This document shows positions 5,218 through 8,056 of a stretch of 8,056 bases of DNA, in pieces. A program made the translations under genes and the position numbers. The first letter of the stretch is position 1; each line of letters begins with the position of its first letter. A model generated the notes under the pieces. It did not search any database. It worked only from the letters and a program-made list of their open reading frames with translations, and was not told the origin of the DNA. The stretch comes from Clostridiales bacterium (lineage in GTDB: Bacteria > Bacillota > Clostridia > Christensenellales > CAG-917): assembly GCA_012800805.1 (NCBI GenBank), contig JAAZIO010000187.1, positions 1 through 8,056 of the forward strand. Reading direction: 5' to 3'.

Positions 5218-5988
5218 ATGCAAAAGAAAATAGCCGTTATCGAGGCTGACGATGAAAAGGCGTGCGCAATAAAAGAGCTTGCCAAGGAAAATTTTTCAGG
5301 CAATTACACGGTGCATATTTATTCCTATCCCGAGGAAGCCGCGAATTTGTTCGTTGAATACGATGTGGTTTTGTTTGACTATACCGTTACGCCCGCTTTG
5401 TATGAACAACTGCTTGAAGCGATTAATAATCGCACGGTCAAACTCACCAGAAACGACATAGAAATTCACGGCAAAAAAATAAATTATGTTTTCTGCATTA
5501 AAGAAAAAAAGCTTGACCTTGAAATTTTAAAAGCGCAATGGTCAGGCAAGAGCGAGCATCAAAAAGAGCTTGACGCAAAAATCAACGGCTGGATAGATAA
5601 TATCTTCAGCGCGCTTGGCATAAAGAGAAACCTCATGGGCGCGGTTTATATGGCAAGGGCGATAAAAATCGTGGTTGCCGACTTTAAGATAGTGACAAAC
5701 GGCATCACAAAAAAATTATATCCCCAGCTTGCGACGGAGTTTGAAACAACAGAGTCCAAAGTAGAGCGCGCTTTGCGCCATGTAATTGACGGCGCTTACA
5801 AGGCGGGCAGGTTCGGCGCTTTGGATGCGCTGCTTGGCGGATGTGTGTTCAGCGACAATTACAAGCCCACAAACGGTGAATTTATCGCGTTCATTGCGGA
5901 AAAGATACTTATAAAGCTGAAAGGAGAGTGCGGGGCGGACGCCGCGATTGTAAAAAATAGGGTAAAGAATGAGGATTTCATGAGATAG
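5218..5988 (+). CDS. Spo0A-like transcription regulator with degenerate receiver domain
   Basis: This 256-residue protein has two parts. Residues 121-235 match the Spo0A effector domain: an N-terminal helix (WIDNIFSALGI), KKLYPQLATEFETT, the recognition helix SKVERALRHVID (180-191) with the E, R, R and H that contact the 0A box in B. subtilis, and KPTNGEFIAFIAEKI (216-230). Residues 1-105 look like a reduced receiver: a first strand IAVIEA with D11-D12, then VVLFDYTVTP with D54 at the phosphorylation position, and a late lysine in CIKEKKLD. The segment holding the fourth strand and the switch Thr/Ser is about 15 residues short and not recognisable. A 21-residue tail follows the usual Spo0A end. 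A Spo0A paralogue or a drifted Spo0A is likely; phosphorelay input is doubtful. Its only codirectional neighbour is a surface-polysaccharide transferase gene, 81 nt downstream. Confidence 0.9.
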   Translation: MQKKIAVIEADDEKACAIKELAKENFSGNYTVHIYSYPEEAANLFVEYDVVLFDYTVTPALYEQLLEAINNRTVKLTRNDIEIHGKKINYVFCIKEKKLDLEILKAQWSGKSEHQKELDAKINGWIDNIFSALGIKRNLMGAVYMARAIKIVVADFKIVTNGITKKLYPQLATEFETTESKVERALRHVIDGAYKAGRFGALDALLGGCVFSDNYKPTNGEFIAFIAEKILIKLKGECGADAAIVKNRVKNEDFMR

Positions 5989-6016
5989 TGCGACCGCTTT
6001 TGCTTTTCAATCGACC

Positions 6017-6044
6017 TTGTATTTACTAATATATGTGATATAAT
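6017..6044 (+). promoter_or_regulatory. Candidate extended -10 promoter of the sugar transferase gene
   Basis: Perfect TATAAT (6039-6044) preceded by TG at 6036-6037 (TGATATAAT), with a weak TTGTAT (6017-6022) 16 nt upstream. Transcription would start near 6051. No terminator is seen after the Spo0A-like gene, so read-through from it is also possible. Confidence 0.6.
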
Positions 6045-6069
6045 ATTAAAAAGGTTGATACCAAAGCAT

Positions 6070-6702
6070 ATGTATAAATACGTTAAAGCGTTTTTGGATA
6101 AAATATTGGCCCTCATCGGAATTCTGGCGCTTGCCATTCCGCTGCTGATTGTTGCGTTGGCGATAAGAATCGATTCCCCCGGGCCCGCCGTGTTTAAACA
6201 AGAAAGAATCGGCAAGGACCAAAAACCGATTTACATCTATAAATTCCGCACGATGAAAAGCACCAATGTGGCATTTGACATAAACAATCCGGTTATCAAA
6301 GACGGCAACAAAAATGTCACCAAGGTGGGAAGAATAATAAGAAAATTTAAAATTGACGAGTTTTTGCAGCTTTTCAACGTAATAAAGGGCGATATGTCCC
6401 TTATAGGCCCGCGTCCGCTTATGAGAGTATATCTTGACCATTATGAGGAGTGGGAAAAACAAAAGTTTTTGATTAAACCCGGCATGAGCGGCTTGTCGCA
6501 GGTAAGAGGCAACGGCCACCTTACATCGATAGAGCGAAGCTACTATGACGTGATGTATCAAAAAAAATGCTCTTTTAAGCTTGACGTTGAGATTATGTTT
6601 AAAACGATTGCCCTTATATTTAAAGGCGAGGAGAAGTTTTTAAAACCTGTTCCCCCTGAGGAGATACAAAAATTAAGGGAAGAATTCAATACAAACAGAT
6701 AA
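6070..6702 (+). CDS. Undecaprenyl-phosphate sugar phosphotransferase (monotopic phosphoglycosyl transferase)
   Basis: This 210-residue protein of the bacterial sugar transferase family (PglC / WcaJ C-terminal type) moves a phospho-sugar from a nucleotide sugar to undecaprenyl phosphate at the cytoplasmic face of the membrane, the first step of capsule, exopolysaccharide or glycan assembly. One hydrophobic re-entrant segment lies at about 11-33, followed by SPGPAVFKQERIG (36-48), KFRTM (58-62), IDEFLQLFNVIKGDMSLIGPRP (95-116) with the catalytic Asp96-Glu97 pair, KPGMSGLSQVRGN (136-148) and YYDVMY (158-163). The length fits the short PglC-like class without the extra N-terminal helices of WcaJ. 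The sugar cannot be read from the sequence. The start is uncertain: ATG 6070 is preferred with AAAAAGG 15 nt upstream, while an in-frame TTG at 6055 abuts that site. It converges with a polymerase/ligase-like gene. Confidence 0.94.
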   Translation: MYKYVKAFLDKILALIGILALAIPLLIVALAIRIDSPGPAVFKQERIGKDQKPIYIYKFRTMKSTNVAFDINNPVIKDGNKNVTKVGRIIRKFKIDEFLQLFNVIKGDMSLIGPRPLMRVYLDHYEEWEKQKFLIKPGMSGLSQVRGNGHLTSIERSYYDVMYQKKCSFKLDVEIMFKTIALIFKGEEKFLKPVPPEEIQKLREEFNTNR

Positions 6703-6726
6703 GCCCCAAAAGGGGTTTTTTATTTT
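6701..6726. terminator. Intrinsic terminator between convergent polysaccharide genes
   Basis: CCCC (6704-6707) pairs with GGGG (6712-6715) around AAAA. A G-U pair and A-T pairs extend the stem outward, and six T residues (6716-6721) plus ATTTT follow on the + strand. It overlaps the transferase stop codon and serves that gene. On the - strand the downstream tract (CTTATCTGTTTG) is a poor terminator tail. Confidence 0.75.
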
Positions 6727-8056
6727 AAATAAAAGGCAGCGGCTTTGAAAACGGCTTGACTTCGCTGTTTTCCCTCTCTCCTATAAGGCAAAACAAAACG
6801 GCGCATATAAATGTCGGGAAAGGTATAAAGATTCCCGTATCCAGCATGCAGTAGAGCTCAAAGCCCAAAAGTGAGAAAAACGCCATCAGCTTGAAAAGAT
6901 TGTATCTGATATTTTTAACGGCTACTTTAAACCTTACGGCATACAGCCATCCGTAAGCAAAAAGGCCGAAAAGCCCCATCTTTCCCATAACTTCAAAAAA
7001 CGTGGAATGGAAATAGTAAAATCCCGAGATGGTCCAGTCGAAATTTTTTCCTTTATACGGCATTCCCGCGCCAAAGAGGGGGTACTTTTTAAAACATTCC
7101 ACCGCCTCAAGATATAAAATGTCTCTTCCCGCCCAGCCTGCGCCTCCGCCTTCGAAAATGTTTTTGAACATTTCGTTGATTTTAGAAAAAAAGCCAAGGT
7201 AAACCGCAAGCGCTACTATTGCGGCAATGACAAGCGGAACAAAAACCATAAGTTTGCGCTTTGATTTTTTTAAACAAAGCGCGAACATGAACGGGAAAGT
7301 TACAAGCGCCATCAGTATGGCGCCCCTGCTGAAGCTAAGGCATATTCCTGCGTATATTATAATGCCCGCAAGAGAGCATAAAAAGGCTTTTAAACGGCTT
7401 AAGGACACTCCCGCAAGATAAAAACACATGGGAGCGCAAAGCAGCATCACCGTTGCCGCGTTGTTGTCAATGCCCCAGCCTACGACAAGCCATTTTTCCT
7501 GTCCCCACTCGGCAACCGGAAGCTTATAAATCAGGTAATACGATACTACCTGAAGAGTTATAAAAATTCCCATGTAAAGGAGGGTTTTTGCAAAGAAAGC
7601 GGACGGCTTGACAAAGGGATTTTCCTCTATATAGCAATTTAACACAATGTATATAGCAAGCGCTTCAAAGCCAAGCCTTAGCATGTATCTGAAGCTGCTT
7701 TCAAACTCTTCTAAGGATATTACGGTGCAGCCTGAAATCAAAAGAGCCACGGACACAAAAAATAGGGGCGCCGTCAGTTTGCCGCGTCTTATTCTTGGCG
7801 GATAGTATATAATGTGGAAAACACCCGAGACGATTAAAGGTATATATCCCAAATAAAAAAGACCGCTGAACTCTATCTGTCTTATCGGGAAAATCATCGG
7901 AGCGAAAAGCAAAAGAGGGACAAGCGGCAGAGCGTCGCGGCTGATAATAAGCTGAACGCTGCCTAAAAGCGATATTGCAATAATGCCGATTAGCGGAATC
8001 GCAAGATACCAAGAAAGAAAGAACAGCGCCGCAAAAAGGGCAAGGTAAAGGTCGGA
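6725..8056 (-). CDS. O-antigen ligase / Wzy polymerase-like membrane protein (5' end outside window)
   Basis: A total of 443 residues are visible and the frame stays open to the right edge. The leftward-reading TTG at 7910-7912 is therefore probably internal: 48 further hydrophobic residues (SDLYLALFAALFF...) lie upstream without a stop. About ten or more membrane helices are apparent. Family features are SFSRGAILMA (SRGA at fragment residues 243-246), a long outside loop with AGRD (R311), the PLFGAGMP stretch, and YYFHSTFFEVMGKMG (H350), matching the R and H-containing loop of the Wzy_C/O-antigen ligase family. Members join or transfer undecaprenyl-linked glycans at the outer face of the membrane. 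In a Gram-positive host a repeat-unit polymerase or a glycan-to-protein/wall ligase fits better than a lipid-A ligase. It converges with the phosphoglycosyl transferase gene, so both likely belong to one surface-glycan locus continuing to the right. Confidence 0.88.
   Translation of the reverse strand, partial: SDLYLALFAALFFLSWYLAIPLIGIIAISLLGSVQLIISRDALPLVPLLLFAPMIFPIRQIEFSGLFYLGYIPLIVSGVFHIIYYPPRIRRGKLTAPLFFVSVALLISGCTVISLEEFESSFRYMLRLGFEALAIYIVLNCYIEENPFVKPSAFFAKTLLYMGIFITLQVVSYYLIYKLPVAEWGQEKWLVVGWGIDNNAATVMLLCAPMCFYLAGVSLSRLKAFLCSLAGIIIYAGICLSFSRGAILMALVTFPFMFALCLKKSKRKLMVFVPLVIAAIVALAVYLGFFSKINEMFKNIFEGGGAGWAGRDILYLEAVECFKKYPLFGAGMPYKGKNFDWTISGFYYFHSTFFEVMGKMGLFGLFAYGWLYAVRFKVAVKNIRYNLFKLMAFFSLLGFELYCMLDTGIFIPFPTFICAVLFCLIGERENSEVKPFSKPLPFI

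Noticed and set aside
6010..6016. Spo0A-box-like GGTCGAT on the - strand just upstream of the sugar transferase promoter
   Set aside because: Two mismatches to TGNCGAA in a 7-bp motif; such matches are frequent by chance. Worth keeping only if the regulator is shown to bind here.
6046..6561. Long open frame on the - strand opposite the sugar transferase
   Set aside because: Antisense shadow; all conserved motifs are on the + strand frame.

Overview
The window looks like chromosomal DNA of a low-to-moderate GC, probably spore-forming member of the Bacillota (Clostridia-like). Three things point there: the gene order Orn/Lys/Arg decarboxylase – tmk – holB – ricT, which matches the yaaO–tmk–holB–yaaT neighbourhood of Bacillus subtilis; a protein ending in a Spo0A-type DNA-binding domain; and purine-rich Shine-Dalgarno sites in front of most genes. 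No rRNA, tRNA, CRISPR array, transposase or integrase was seen.

Positions 1-3303 (+ strand) hold a housekeeping block: the 3' end of a PLP-dependent decarboxylase, thymidylate kinase, the DNA polymerase III delta' subunit (TTG start overlapping the tmk stop), RicT (10-nt overlap with holB) and a small 2x[4Fe-4S] ferredoxin. The ferredoxin ends at a strong hairpin terminator. The block links dTTP supply, clamp loading and an Fe-S-dependent RNA-maturation/development factor.

Positions 3310-4555 (- strand) hold a probable two-gene operon: a hemolysin-III/TrhA-type seven-helix membrane protein followed by a cytoplasmic cyclophilin. Candidate promoters lie at 4573-4663. One of them shares its -10 element with a possible divergent promoter for a tiny gene, here called at 4759-4875, whose product ends in QDADDL.

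Positions 4876-5200 are an AT-rich, gene-free stretch with several dyad symmetries and repeated TTGA half-sites. It leads into a promoter with a perfect TTGACA -35 that drives a divergent Spo0A-like regulator (5218-5988). This protein keeps the recognition-helix residues of Spo0A but has a shortened, poorly conserved receiver. Next come a monotopic phosphoglycosyl transferase (6070-6702) and, convergent to it, a Wzy/O-antigen-ligase-like membrane protein that runs off the right edge. This right-hand part is a surface-polysaccharide region with an unusual developmental-type regulator at its border.

The most interesting material is the degenerate Spo0A paralogue with its complex upstream region, and the DADDL microprotein gene. 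The rest is ordinary core-genome content.
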